Shown: positions 38,801 to 51,719, counted from the stretch's first letter. The stretch is 64,000 bases of DNA from Prunella strophiata (GCA_036583965.1 JAZBQD010000015.1:70720330-70784329), one strand, 5' to 3'. The notes: generated by a model not told the origin, from the letters alone. Numbers and translations: made by a program.

Positions 38801-39619
38801 TATAAGAGCTGGCCAGACTTCCACCTTGATCAGGACATGCATGTGTACCAAAACAGGTGGGAAGTGAGGAAGCAGCAGCTGGTGTACATGAGTTATTTTG
38901 ATTCTCTGGGAGAGGCAACAATATATTTTTAACTTTCCAAGTAGCCTCTGCTTCCACCAAACTCAGGAGGAGACAGGAGGTAGCTCTGTGGCTGGCAGGC
39001 TGTCTCCAAACCTGGCCCAGTGTGGTGGCCCTCCTGGGATGGGTAATTTATGGCTTGTCATTGGTTGGGTGCTGTGTCCATTAAATATCCATTTAGGAGA
39101 AGTAAATCAAATATATTCTGGTGAAAACAAATGTAAATATTTCATTGCAGCTTAATAATATTTCATATCTTAATCTATTCTTCGATAGTATGTTTGTCTG
39201 ACTACATTATAGAGCAAAAGTATAGATCCTCTTCAGTCTGGGTTACTTTTTTTTAGATCCTCAGCTTCACAAACTGACTTGTTTGCTTTCCTCAGCTGGG
39301 TTCTCCTCAGGGCTTTTACCTCCTTGAAGTAGTTATAAAACAAGTTATTTTAAGGGGGGAAAAAGGCCAAGAAACAGGGAAAACAGACAAGAAATGAGAG
39401 GAAAAGACTTGTCAGTTTAATTGAGTACCTGGGTATACTTCTATCCAAGATAATTGGGCTGAAATATCCATCATGTAATACATATCTAATGTTTTCAAAC
39501 TTCTTGCTACAGGATTTTGTGAATGCATGAGTTGAAAAAGCTATTGGACAGAGCTCTGAGAGAAGAAATACTACTGAGACTTTTCAATTCAAAGACATCT
39601 CTCTCCCAGGAAGCCCCTG
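35851..39619. other. Unique non-coding DNA
   Basis: No exon or repeat family is recognised. A perfect 8-bp inverted repeat with a 1-base centre lies at 36131-36147 (TGGGTCTT-A-AAGACCCA), and a short CA run lies near 37784. The overlapping frames at 38667-38960 (minus) and 38729-38932 (plus) lie in a slightly GC-richer patch and show no domain. Confidence 0.5.
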
Positions 39620-39780
39620 AGAAGTAGCTTGCTGGAGGCTGAGAGGGTGGGATGGGAAAGTAACATTATTTGTTGGCCTTGCCCTTGTGTTCTAATCAAG
39701 GCACTTGCTACTGGCCATCACCATCTGCAGGAGCACCAGGGCAGACTTAGCACAGGAGAGTATCATGGATTCAGGCAAAC
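39620..39780 (+). mobile_element. Possible ancestral CR1 3' end of the turtle type
   Basis: The sequence GGCACTTGCTACTGGCCATC at 39701-39720 matches the block that precedes the conserved GGGCTAGATGGACC sequence at the 3' end of turtle and crocodile CR1-type elements. Upstream, AACATTATTTGTTGGCCTTG and a TTGTGTTCTAATCA stretch fit the same consensus. Downstream, the AGGAGCACCAGGGCAGACTT stretch is a decayed fit to AGGATACTGGGCTAGATGG. If right, this is a pre-avian insertion. The 65-codon frame at 39629-39826 overlaps it and is not a gene. Confidence 0.45.
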
Positions 39781-42700
39781 AAATATGCACATACACAGAG
39801 AGAGACATAGACAATACCGGGTTTAATTAAACCATAATTAAAAAGAAATTAGGAATTAAACAACTGTATCATTGTCTTCACTTTCAAGGTCTCCAGTGAC
39901 TGACCAAAAAGCAAGTCTAAGAATGAATCATTGGTGGAAGCAGAAAGCTTTAAAAAGAAGTCAGCTAAACTTGACTTTTTAAATTTTTTATTTTTTTAAG
40001 AATTGATGGCAAAGCTGAAAGCGTATATGAAAACTCTTTAGGGTTTGTTATCATTTAAACCATGTCTCAAAATTAATTCATATCCAGTCTTTGTAAGATC
40101 TCTGGCATATAACTGAAAACCTGTGATGCAAAGGGACTTCTTAGGCAGGAAAGTAATACAGGGAAAAATATGCATTGGGAATATGGCAAGTAACCATTAG
40201 TGATTTAGAGAATAGATCAAAAAAAAACCTTAATGCAATTCACTTGAAACAAATGTGCAGAACCTGAGAGCAGAGGAATAGTACACTGGGAAGGAGAGAT
40301 ATCCCAAATATTTAAAGATACAAAAAAGATACAAATAGAAAACCTGTGAAGTGATATGATGAGAAATTTGCTGAAACTCAGTCAAAGAGAGAAATCTGGA
40401 GAGAAGTGCATCATTCTGCAGAGAGAAAGACAGGTGCTGAATTCAACTCCCACTAACTAAAAATATTTTATTTTTTCTCAGTCTGACCCTATGTTTTCAT
40501 TTTGAAGTTCAGGTGGATCCTTTTTTGAACTTAAACTCAACTAAAACAAATATTTCTTCCCACCAATCAAAATGTTTCAACTGAAAAATGACAAGGAAGA
40601 GTGAACAGTGTAACCTTTGAAACAGATTTACAGTCAGCTGAACATGAGCTATTTCCCTCAAGTGCAATATTTCTTTTCCACAGTAGTGGTCAAGGTGTGT
40701 TTTTGGAACACTGCATGTGTTTTTTCACTCAACACTGTATGTGTTGAGACGGGAAGACTTTGGGTTTAAGTAATCAACCTGGATACTTTTTTGTTTACTG
40801 CAGGACCAGCATAATTAACAGGAGAAATTAAAATTTCCTCTGCACTTGAAAAATGAGGAGATCAGCATCTGTTTTCCATGCTTCTTGTACCATGCTCCTC
40901 TATCACCCCTCTGACATGAGCTCAGAGTGAGTTTGTGGATCAGAGGAGGGAGGAGAGTGAGGGAAGACTTTGTCTCATGTTGGCAAGAGGGCTGCATCAC
41001 ACAGGAGAAGCCACAGTGGTCCAAGTCCCCACTCATCTTCCTTTTGAGATATCCTCTGTTATGACATGATGACACTTGAGGCTGGGTTCTAAATCCCAGC
41101 AAGATCAAAGTGGAAGGAGACAACCATCACTACCTCCAGCCCTCTGGAACTTCTGCATTCAAAGGTTGTTCAGCATTTGGATGATCCATGACTGCTGTTA
41201 ATTTAACTGAGGCCATGCTCAAAACAACAGAGCTGACAACTGAAACAGAAATTTGCATTTTCTAATCTCCTCCCCTGCACTTCCATGGTTCCAAAGGATT
41301 TCCATAATTTAGAAAGCTCTAAACAATTTTTTTTTTTCATAATTCAAAGCAAAATACTGAAATACTTGCATTCATTATTTTCTCCAAACACTCAGGTGGA
41401 GAAGAACAAAGTGGAGAAACCTGCACTTTTCACAAATGTCAAATTACACCATTGTCCTTTAAGCAATCTCTTTGCATTTTCACTTTCCTACAAAGCAAAA
41501 ATACCTTTGGGAATTTGGGTAACTGATTTCCAGTGTGATTCAATTCAAATTTGATGGAAAGTAGTGGTTCAATTACCAGCCTATAATGAGCTTTTATGAG
41601 AAATAAATGAATCACAGTTCAACTCAAACTGCTTCTACTCCAAAAACTTCATCAATTCAGCTCTGTGATTTAGGAAACAAATTCATCAAAGGAACGGGTG
41701 TGCAGAAGACAGCTAATTCAGTAAAGACCTAGAAAGTAGTGAACATTTACATTTTGAGCTAAACTACCTTTCAGACTCTTTCCTAGGCCAGAACCAGGAT
41801 GCTCTGTCATGACTGAGATGCATATGAGAGTAGTGAGACAGAATAAAAAGATGCTGCACACCGAGCTTCCAGTGGTTAGGAACACTACTGTCCCTCCCAA
41901 ACTCACTTTCCTCTTTGAGTGCTGTACCTTTTCTCCAACTCCATCTCCTGAGGATGTACCTGGAATGTTTTGTTACCACCTTCTCTCTGTGCTGCTCCAA
42001 GCAGAGGCTGCACTATTCCCACCTCTCACTCACTCACCACTCAGATGTTCCTCTATTTTTGCAGCATGTATCACACAACTCCTTATTAATTTTCTCTTTC
42101 TTAACCATGATGTGAACTCTGCCCAATTTTATGCCTTGTCCTATTTTATCCCTTTCAATAATTTTGATCATTTACACTCCATTGTCACCTCTCCCACAAA
42201 AGATCTTGTATCTCTTCTGCGTAATAGAGATGGGGCTTAGGCCAACAATTTCTCCATCTACATTGTGGTCATATACTTTTCCCTGCTACTCTCACTGCTG
42301 CCTGCAAGACAGTTCTTTGTGCAGCATATTGATCATTCTGGAGAGATGAACAGAACTGAAAGCTGAACATATTCCTTGCAAAAAGTACCAGCTGCTGCCA
42401 ACAAACAGTTCTGTGTCGTGTTGACAGTCAGAGAAGGGTCCAAAGCCATGGCTGCACTAAATACTTCCAGAGGCACACCTTTCCTCCTCATTTGCTGTCT
42501 TCAGCATGCCAATTGACAAGACACTTTGCAGGCTTCCTCTGAAAATGCAATATTGTCTGAAGTGTGGAAATTAATATGATGTAGTTCTAAATATATATAT
42601 ATAATTGTCGTTGTAAATTGCTGCATTATTATCAATAATTGTCATGTATATTATAACAAAGTAATTCCACCTAGGTTATCATGATGCCTCACAAACTCTG

Positions 42701-44868
42701 CCAAACTTGTACAGGCTGTTTTGAGCTTGTCTAAGCAGAGTTGCAGAACCAAGACCTGACATGCTCCTGCGCTGGGATGATGTGCACAGCTCAGAGTGTA
42801 TTGTCCTAGAAATGTACTCTCAGTGTTGGAAGCTTGAAAAGGAATAATGAAAGGGATTAACGAGATTTTAGGGGCTGATTTATGAAAAACCTAAGGGAAG
42901 GACAGTCTGCACAACAAATAGCAAGACAGTGTCTAATGGTTTAAGAAAAACAACATAAAGCACATTGAGAATAAATAATGACAAGAATAGCAAACATTAA
43001 GTAAAATAGCTCTTTAGGCTGCCTGTGCAAGACCTTACTTTCATGCAGAAAATACCTGAGTCTATGTCACTCTCTATCAGGTGTAAATTTAAAGTAATCT
43101 GTGGATGTCAAAGTGAAGGCTTTTTGATAGATAAGATAAAATAAAATATTGATATTTCCACCATATAAATAATTTTACAAGGCCATGTAGATGAAAAAAA
43201 TTATCCTAGCAGGTACCCTAAGGTCCATGTGAACTAAACTTCTGAAAATTATTCAGAGATTTATGAGATTAACATATGATGATTCTGGTTCTCTGAAAAT
43301 TTAAATTTCTATTTCAAATATCTAGGTAAAATAAATCACTTGACTCACTGATCTCTTTGATTTTATATGGATTATATTACTTAAATGATGAGGATGCATT
43401 CTTTTATTCAAACATGAAGCATAGGACATTACAGGATGTAATTTTTGTGCAGTATTAAAATAATTGTTCCCAAGGGATTCACGAAGGTCATTTTAAAATT
43501 ATATGATAATTTGCAGAAACCACTTAAATGAAAATCAGGCAGAACAAAACATCTAGGGGTACATTATTCTGGGATGATGTGCAAGAGGAATAATAGACAT
43601 AGAATCTGCCTCTTCTGTTAGAGAGATGCAAGCATTTCACTCTTCATTCATTGTAATAAAAAGGTCCCCTAATGCTCACCACTGATGATTCTATTTTATC
43701 TAATTGCTTTGCTTTATCAGCTATGGAAAAATATATATTCTGCATTACTATTCCCACTAGTGTTCTCAGAAGAAATGTCAGAATAATTAAATTCCTCAAT
43801 GATCAGTATTTTGTCTTTTTTTGTCAGGTCCTTCCTGTACTTATACTGCTATGCACTGCTCTTTTTCAAATTTACAGCAAGGTCAGGTACTAAGACAAAA
43901 TTTTGCTTAGTATGAAGCTTTGCTTAGCAGGGACTTTTAAGCCCCTAGAAATATGGGTGTTTAATAGAACCAACAACACAATGTTTCTTCAGACAAACAG
44001 AAGAAACTGCTTCAGTAAAAACCTTTGAAAATGATAATGCCATCCAGAGAACCAAAGTATCACCAGGTTCCAGACTTACAACACCAGTCTAACTTGTATG
44101 CTTCAACACTTCCCTGAGAGTCCTGCATGGACAATGAAAGTTGCAGACCTCAAGTGGGCTGAGCCACACTCTAAAGAGTCCTGTGTCTTTAAATGTGGTT
44201 GATATTAGATGGGATGATTTTAAGTGAAGGTGCTCAGTCACAAATTCCAAGTAGTAAACTCCAAAACTAAAAAAAAAAAAAAGGCCTTCCAATTCCCATA
44301 CAAAATTTTCTGTGATGAAAAGTATGCAAACATAGCTCAACTACACATATGAAAACTGCCTAACAAATAATTTGAGAAGATGAATATAAAAGTAAAACAA
44401 ACTATTTGGGAAAAATCACAAAGCATAGCAAAATATTTTTCATCTTAATAGATTATGGATAATAAACACCGTTGTTCTCTTAGATCAAGTTTGAGTATTC
44501 TTTAGGTCCCCAGGAGTTCCTGTATCTTCATACCTGAGGTTCTCTGTGAAATTGTGCCTGCACAAGCTCTACTCTTCACAGTGATGCTATAAGAATATAG
44601 CCTTTTGTTGAGATTTGTCAGATTATTTCAACAAATTTGATATTGCCTCTATCACACAAAGAAACTTTATTTTCTGTCTTGGAAGAGCTTGATTTTACTA
44701 TATCAGCAGTATCTAAGCCCAGAGTAAGAAACTAATAGATTTCTTATCCTTGTTTCCAGCCATGATCCAGAATACATTTGCAACTGCTTTTCAAGAGTTC
44801 AGTTTTTCTGAAGATATCAGTTTTTCTATGATACCAGTCCTAACAGAGTGGGAAGATGTAGAGTAAAA
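39781..44868. other. Unique non-coding DNA
   Basis: This stretch includes an AT dinucleotide run at about 42588-42604 and a pyrimidine-rich segment at 41880-42330. That segment carries three overlapping plus-strand frames (143, 66 and 72 codons). None shows a domain, and overlapping frames in several registers point to low stop-codon density rather than coding. No repeat family or exon is recognised. Confidence 0.5.
42588..42604. repeat. Short (AT)n run
   Basis: About eight alternating A/T dinucleotides in AT-rich unique DNA. Confidence 0.85.
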
Positions 44869-44976
44869 GACAACAACAACAACAACAACAACAACAAACA
44901 AACCCACCAAAACATACAAACAAACAAAAATTCAAAAACCACAAGCAAACAAAAACAAACAAACAAACAAAAAACC
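44869..44976. repeat. Compound (CAA)n/(CAAA)n microsatellite
   Basis: About nine CAA units are followed by interrupted CAAA and CAAAA units, giving a tract made almost only of C and A on the plus strand. The frames of 67-77 codons crossing it on both strands encode asparagine/glutamine or leucine runs and are artefacts. Confidence 0.95.
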
Positions 44977-47765
44977 CAAACCCTGGAGCAATTAGTATGG
45001 TGGTCTTCCATCAGGAGTATGGAATTCATTCTTGAAGGAAGGGGAAACCTAAAGTACTTCTGGCTCCTGCTTTTTCTTTAATTTCAATAGTTCTTTATGT
45101 TTGTAACTTCCAACAGAAATCTGCACACTGCAAAGTAGCCTACTGAAATCATATCAAAACAGAGAAGACAGATATATTGGTATTGCTGTTTATTTAACCC
45201 AAATGATTTTGGGTGACTGCTGGGTACAGGTGTGAGAATGAAGACACTGTATAGCCATCAGTCTGCCTGCTCCTTGTGATTAATAGTCTTGTACTTCCTG
45301 CTGATTCTTGCAACTCCTCATGTACAGCTCCTGATGGGAAGCTGGTAGAAACTTGATCTGTGACTCTCATCAGACTGTATCAACTTGGAGACCCGCTCTT
45401 ATGATACTAATAAAAAGTTAAAATGTGCACATGCATCCATGTGGACAGCTCAGTAGAATCATGTTACTTGGCTAGAAAACAACAAGTATCATAATGTTTC
45501 AAAAAAGAACAAAATGTTGGCAGCAATTTCCAGCAAGGAAGGCAAAATTATCTCTTTGCATCTATTCCCTTTTTGTGACTGGATACTGGAGGGTAGCACT
45601 GAAACAGTGGTTAATTAGCATTGCCACACAGGAGCACAAAGTAGAATGTGCTAACTGCACTTTTCTTTCTCCAAAAGGTTTCAAAGAAACAGATCCTACA
45701 GATTCAACACTGAAAAAAAAGCCCCAAATCCTGCGAGATTACATTGGAGACAGGAGGGGGGGAAAGGAAGAGAAGGAGGAAGCCCTTCTGCCTCAATCAA
45801 TGATGTTGCTTTTACCGATAAGGGAGGAAAACACCAACACTTACAACAAAAAGGGAAGGTGAGGAGTCCATGCCTTCCACTGGTTGAACAGCAGTAGTAA
45901 AGGACTTAACCATGATGCCACTGTACCAAGGAACATCAGTAGAGAATTTTAAAAATTTATATGTTTGCTCTGCTGAGATCGGAATCTTTATGTGAATAGT
46001 TTTTTGGTTTTTTTTCAAAAAGAGATTCTGGCTCACTCAGCTCCTTCAGAACATGGGTTGAAAGAGAACTAAAACCACCACCTTCTAAGCAACCTGATAA
46101 ATAGGGCACTCATTTCCAAAATAGAATGGACTAACACTTTAACTGGACACAGGACAAATTCTGCTGTTCTGAGGATAGCTCTTCACAGAGGTAGGTGATT
46201 GCCTGCACTGCACATTGAGTGGCCTGGTGGCTTCAAGGTGAGTGTCATAGGTCATATCTCCTCCATTATCTGAGCCATGAGTGTGCTGCAGCTCATGCTT
46301 TTGCTTACCTTATGACCTTCCCACCATGTGCCATCGATGTACATCAGCCTCATTTGCTGGTGAGTTATACGTACTTCTGTGTAATGTATAATGCTATCTT
46401 ATTTCAAATCGACACCGCTTAATGCTTGCAATACACATGAAAGCAAAATTGCAGTGCTCAAATCACTGGGAAGTTAAATGCTCTATCTTTATTTACTGAC
46501 ATTTCAAATTCTTAGACCTGGAATATGCAGCTCATCAACTGCCTTAGAGGCTTTTAGTCAGCAAAAGTCTGAGGCCTATTTCTCAAGTATCAATAATGCC
46601 TTAAAGCTCCAATATGTTAGATGATATAGACTATGTAGCCAAATATTTCTACTGAATGAAATATTGAAGATTGGACTGTCAATTAAAATGCCCCACAAGA
46701 ACTAGAAAACAAGAATGACATGAGGAACAAGGGCATGGCACATATACCCCTCAGCTGATATTAGCATAGAAAAACTTCCATGGTTTGGTTTGGGTTTTAA
46801 ATTAAAAGAGGAAACTGGTTAGGAGAAATAAATAATAGCTTGCATCCAGTGCAGGCTGCAGCATACTGGTCTGGCCATGATAGGAGCAGTTTAGGGTGAG
46901 CCTGGTACATTTATTGTTTAAATGATTGAGCATACATTGAGACCAGGTGCAGATAAGAAGTTATAAATCATTCTGGCTGTCCTAGGTTATGTACAGAACT
47001 TCACAAGTAATTAGTCCTAATTTGTTTTCCACATACAAACATAAGCTTCAAAAGTCAGATTGTCCTGCACACTGAATTATCTGTATTATTGATCACTATC
47101 ATTGTGCAGTTATTTAGAATTGAAGAGTTGCACTCTTCATTGATTCATTAAGAACTTTTGGCAATTTTTCATTTCACTAGTTTTTGATCATGCAGGTATA
47201 TCCTTGAAATGACATTATGGCAGAGCTGAAGACGCAATTAAATTTCAGTATTTTTCTGATAGCTTCAGGCTACTATCTCAGGTTGCTTTCTAGTACAGGA
47301 TGTTTTAATTTGAAACTAAAAATACATTCTGAAATGTCTTTTCAAGGTAAAGAGAGAAAAAACTACTTCTTTATATTAGCCATTTCTGTACTTCAGGCCA
47401 TTGTAAATTCCTTTTCTTTATTATGAGGTGATATTCTATAAATTCCCTAACAGTGTTTCAAAAGCAGGTGACAACCATCAACAACTGGACCATATCTCCA
47501 GAACTTATCTGATGAACTCTTAAAAATCACTGTACTTTTAAAAATACTGATAACTTCCATTACTAAACTAACTTAAAGCTGTAATTTAAAACTCTTTGAA
47601 ATCACTGGGCAAAGCTCTATTTATTTGGCAGACTAGACACCAAAAGACTTTGATCCATTCCTTAACATTTTCCAAACCTGTATGTGCCTTCATATGTAAA
47701 GAACACCAACACTGAAACCTTTGGGAAGAGAAATCTGCTGCTCATCCTGTATTTCTTCCCTATAT
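44977..47765. other. Unique non-coding DNA
   Basis: No repeat family is recognised. The longest frame, 122 codons at 45494-45862, has no recognisable domain. It ends in a lysine- and glutamate-rich stretch encoded by GGAAAGGAAGAGAAGGAGGA-type DNA. No exon can be supported. Confidence 0.45.
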
Positions 47766-47937
47766 TGTGTTTGCACAACCACACTTTGGCAGGAGGGGGA
47801 TACAGGGGTGATTTCTATGAGAAGCTGCTGGAAGCTTCCTCCATGTCTGACAGAGCCAATGCCAGGTGGCTCCAAGGAGAATGTGCCACTGGCCAAGGGT
47901 GAGCCCAGCAGTGATGGTGGTAACACCTCTGTGATGA

Positions 47938-47949
47938 CATATTTAAGAA
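47938..47949 (+). promoter_or_regulatory. TATA-like box of the LTR
   Basis: CATATTTAAGAA lies about 170 bases into the LTR, at the position where related avian ERVL LTRs carry their core promoter box. Activity cannot be judged from sequence. Confidence 0.5.
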
Positions 47950-48109
47950 GGAAAAAAGTTATTGCACAGATGTAATTGTGGCCAGAGAAGAGTAGAGTGA
48001 GAATACGTGAGAAGAGCAACCCTGCAGACACCAAGGCTGGCACAGAAGGAGGGAAAGGAGCTGCTCCAGGCACTGGAGATGAGGTTTTCCTGCCGCCCAT
48101 GGTGCAGAC

Positions 48110-48505
48110 CATGGTGAAGCAGCTGTGCCCCTACAGCCTGTGGAGGATCACAGGGATGCAGAGATCCACACACAGCCCATGGAGGATCCCCATGCTGGAG
48201 CAGGTGAGCACCTAAGTGGAGGCTGTGACCCCATGGGAGGCTCGTGCTGGAGAAGAGTCCTGGCAGGGACCTGCACATCCTTGGAAAGAGGAACTCACAC
48301 TGGAGCAGATCTCCTGGTAGGACTTGTGACCCTGTGGAGGACCCAGGCTGAGGCAGTTTTCCTTGAAGTACTGACCCCATGGAACAGTGATCCACATTGC
48401 AGCAGTTCATGGAGAACTGTTGCCCATGGGATGGATTCACACTGGAGAAGTTCATGGTGGACTGTCTCCCATGGGAGGGACCCTATGCTGGAGCAGGGGA
48501 AGGAC
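48110..48505 (+). repeat. Tandem array of about 45-50-bp degenerate units inside the LTR
   Basis: A unit of the form CC(A/T)(T/G)GGAGG-ACCC-A-GCTGGAGCAG followed by a spacer recurs about seven times. Copies start near 48178, 48231, 48280, 48330, 48369, 48423 and 48469. Unit length and spacing vary, with a TTCATGG(A/T)GAACTG-type segment present in only some copies. This array is a known feature of the LTR family and explains the overlapping frames on both strands. Confidence 0.8.
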
Positions 48506-48672
48506 TCCTCTCCCTGACCAGTGGCAGGAACAGCATTTGATGAACTGACCATAAGCCCCATTCCACATCTCCCTGCCCCACTGCAGGGAAGAAGGTAGAA
48601 CCCAGGTAGGACGGAGGAGTGAGAGAAGGAGATTTATTTTACTTCTCATTATCCTGCTCCAATTTGATTAGT

Positions 48673-48678
48673 AATGAA
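48673..48678 (+). promoter_or_regulatory. Decayed polyadenylation signal of the LTR
   Basis: The position where related LTRs carry AATAAA (in a TTGGTAATAAATT context) reads AATGAA here, within TAGTAATGAATTCAATTT. A single A-to-G change would weaken the signal. The original state is inferred from the family. Confidence 0.5.
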
Positions 48679-48847
48679 TTCAATTTGAGTCTGTTTTCCC
48701 TATAATGGTATTTGGGGAGTGATGTCTCCTAGTCCATATCTCAATCCAGGGACCTCCAAATTTTCTCTCCCTGTCCAGCTGTGAAGAGGAGTGATAGAGA
48801 GGCTTTGGTGGGTGCCTGGCATCCAGCCAGTGTCAACCCACTACACA

Positions 48848-51371
48848 CCCTTTTTGTTTCTCCTGTCATCAGGAGTGAGTACCAGAGTGCTCTCTAAGAG
48901 GCACAAGTACACTTCCATAAATTTCTGGAGGGGCAGACTGTGAGGTCCTGAAATGGATTTCTATCGGGTTAAAGGCATGGGTCTTGGGATTTTGAGCAGG
49001 CCAGTTTGTAATATACAATTTCAAGCTTTATTGTTCTCTCTCAAAAAATCATCAGTGGTAAAAGTGTGTGTTGCTATGTAGTACAACAGCAATACTGATT
49101 TATTAACAATGAATCTATTTTTTTTCTGTGTAAGATTTGGAACCCAAGAGGTCATTTCAGATCAATTCCAAATCCCACTATTTCAATTGTAATTGCGAAA
49201 AGTGCAGGACTGGTGTACTTCTTCTGCTTGGACCATCTGGCAGATTTCTGAGCTTTGCAGTTTGTTGATCTTCAGAATTGCTCTTCAAATTATGCAAAAT
49301 ATGTATTTCTGAACTCTGCAGCAGTTACATGATTAGTTAACATGTTAAAAAATAGAATAGGAATGCAGAGATTCTTCTAATAAATGCTGAGGCTTCACAT
49401 TAACAGCAAAATAATTAGAAAGCCTAGAAAATGGAAGGATCCATTTAGTATAAATAAACACTCTTTTTTTCTACAGTGTGTGATTGGAGTTTCCATCTTC
49501 TGATGTTTTTCTGAGGTGCACCTCTGCAGAACACTTAAATGCAATTGGTCAGTTACCCGTTGATGTCTGACAGAAGCATTATAAAGCAAGAAATAAGGTT
49601 CTCACAGTGCCCTGCAAACAAGCAAATGGTCACTGCTGGAGAAATTGTATCAGACTTGCTTCTTGAAAGTAAGGCAAGCTGTACTGAAACTTCATTGAGG
49701 AGGGATTTCTGCCAGACTAGTAGCTAATTAGCCAGAATGGCTGTGCCTTGGACATGACACCATTAGCTGGTCCCCCTGACAACTGTGACTGAGGACAGAA
49801 ACAGCTGCGGGTATGGTCCTTAAATCCCCAGGAGCCTTGAGTCAGTGCTCATTGAAGCAAGCACTCATTGGCTTTATGTGGAAAGACATTTATAGCTAAA
49901 CAGTCACCTACCTCTGGAATGCCAAAAGTGTGATATATATTTATATACATAAGGTAATGAATTACTTTCAAGATTAAACCGCTGCTAATTTTTTTATTCG
50001 CATACAAGAAATCAGGAGAACAATTTGTTAGTCAAATCTGATCCCCAGGTATTACTACCAATATGCTGCCCTTCATAGACCTCTGGAGTCACTTATGTGA
50101 GACCCTGTGTGGTGGTTACTTCTTTAATCAAAAGTGTAAGATTTTCATGAGCAGAAAAACAGAGCATGCCAAATGAGAACTAAGCACCCAGCCTGCAAAA
50201 CCCTTTGACAGCAGCCCAAAAGACCTCAGCTGGTGTCTTTGAGCTAAGCTGAGGGTAGCTGATGACTACACACCGAGGACACAGACTCACCCCTCATACC
50301 TACAAATCCTTAAATTTTGTGTTTTTATAATTTCCAGTCCCTACATTCATGAGAGTTTATTAATTAAATATTAAATGCTTTTTAATTAAATAAAAATTAT
50401 GTGTTTGCATTTCCATTTTTCAAAACTTCTCCCCACTCTGAGATTGTTGTATTCATATACACACTATGACAATGCACAATCTAATAAGTTAAAAACTCAT
50501 CAAAATTATTTCCATACAAAACAAATCAATATGCAAATACCATATCCCACTCCATTCATTTAGCCAAAACCATGAGTAATTTAAACAGCAGGGCTGCAGG
50601 TCCTTTGAATACAAATGAAAGGAAACAGCTGGTGATACACAATTGCACATGGGCAAACTTTTTCAATAATGGATTTTCTTCATCATCAAATTGCTCAGAA
50701 AGTACTTTTTAAATTTTGTTATGCTTAAGTCATTCGAACTTTGAGAGTAGAAAGAAATTACCTGTAGTATTGATTACCATAGACATGATCCACCAGTGGT
50801 TTGTGATTGGCTGCATTGATACTGTTGTCTGGAAGAAAATGTTTTCATTTTGATATCTTACACTCAAACATTTAGTGATTTGGCTCCTTGAAAACTAGTT
50901 GGGCCATATAGCTTTGTGAAATGGTATTTAGGAGTAATCAGTCCACTAATCTTGAAAAAAACTTGTATCCATGTGCAAGCACAAAATTCCCCAAAGATCA
51001 CATTCTTTGAATGCAAATCTCTGCCAAAACATTGCTACAGGTGAGTGCAAGGACACAGTAGGGAAAGGAGCTGGGACCTGCATTTACCCTTTGATTTGGC
51101 CAGGTGGTTCCTGCTTCCATACATCTCCTCTACCAAAACATCAGGCAAACTGTCAAGAAGAAAAATTAATCTCTGGGTCCAATCCTCGCATACCAAGAAG
51201 AAACATTTATAGGAATCATTTATAGAAGGGGAGCTAGCCTACCAACTATTTGATGGAAGCAACAAATTTTATTTGTAGCTTGTATTCAAGCTACAAATGT
51301 GAAATAGATATACAGAATCTGTGATTTCTCTGAGGTACACTCAGGCATACAGACCTTTGGATTAATATCTT
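48848..51371. other. Unique AT-rich non-coding DNA
   Basis: No retroviral internal sequence is recognised after the LTR. The stretch holds several TTAATTAAAT-type motifs around 50358-50390 and frames up to 84 codons without recognisable domains. No exon is seen. Confidence 0.5.
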
Positions 51372-51420
51372 TATGGACTCATTAGGGGGAAAAACCCTGC
51401 ACAGGACACCCCAAGAACTC
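51372..51420 (-). mobile_element. Scrap of a younger CR1 3' end
   Basis: CCCTGCACAGGACACCCCAA (from 51395) and the next three bases match the antisense of the CR1 3' region exactly. The preceding TATGGACTCATTAGGGGG fits the block GGATCATTGAGTCCAACTCC. The CR1 terminus is not recognisable to the left. To the right, CTCTGAGACAAGTTCAAGG (51455-51475) may be a decayed continuation. Confidence 0.65.
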
Positions 51421-51719
51421 TGGGACATTAAGATACCATTCAGAGTATTCTTCTGCTCTGAGACAAGTTCAAGGATATTTTTCAGGTCCTTCCTATGTAT
51501 CTCCAGTTTCCTTTTATGACCCCTCAAACACAGATCTCTTGCAAACACAGGTTTCTTGCTAACCAGTGAGATAGCTTAAATACTTTTTCTGCAAGCCAGT
51601 CTTCAACTTTTCCAGTTTTGGTTAAGCCCTACTATCTCTTGTCTTACTCTGTATGGACATAAGGTACATCTGAGCCTACCTCCTTCATAGGAGTCTTTTA
51701 TATACTAAAATATTGTAAA

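Larger units (their letters stand above)
47766..48847 (+). mobile_element. Endogenous retrovirus LTR, avian ERVL type, probably solo
   Basis: About 1.08 kb follows the LTR of avian ERVL-like elements from a TGTGTTTG start to a CAACCCACTACACA end. The matching blocks come in order: GAGAAGCTGCTGGAAGCTTC; the TGTCTGACAGAGCCAATGCC block; a TATA-like CATATTTAAGAA at 47938-47949; a series of CCATGGGAGG...CTGGAGCAG repeats (about 48110-48500); TGATGAACTGACC near 48539; TTTATTTTACTTCTCATTAT; and GTGATAGAGAGGCTTTGGTG near the end. No primer-binding-site sequence follows the right end, and no polypurine tract precedes the left end. A solo LTR left by recombination between two LTRs is therefore the simplest reading. 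A clean 5-bp target duplication could not be seen, so the outer boundaries may be off by a few bases. The frames of 60-170 codons inside it are products of the tandem array. Confidence 0.85.

Noticed and set aside
41809..42349. Overlapping plus-strand frames of 143, 66 and 72 codons
   Set aside because: The pyrimidine-rich sequence has few stop codons in several registers. No domain or conserved motif is visible.
45494..45862. 122-codon plus-strand frame
   Set aside because: No recognisable domain. The end is encoded by purine-rich low-complexity sequence.
47943..48517. Frames of 170 codons (minus) and 130 codons (plus)
   Set aside because: Both lie on the tandem array of the LTR. LTRs are non-coding, and the frames overlap on both strands.
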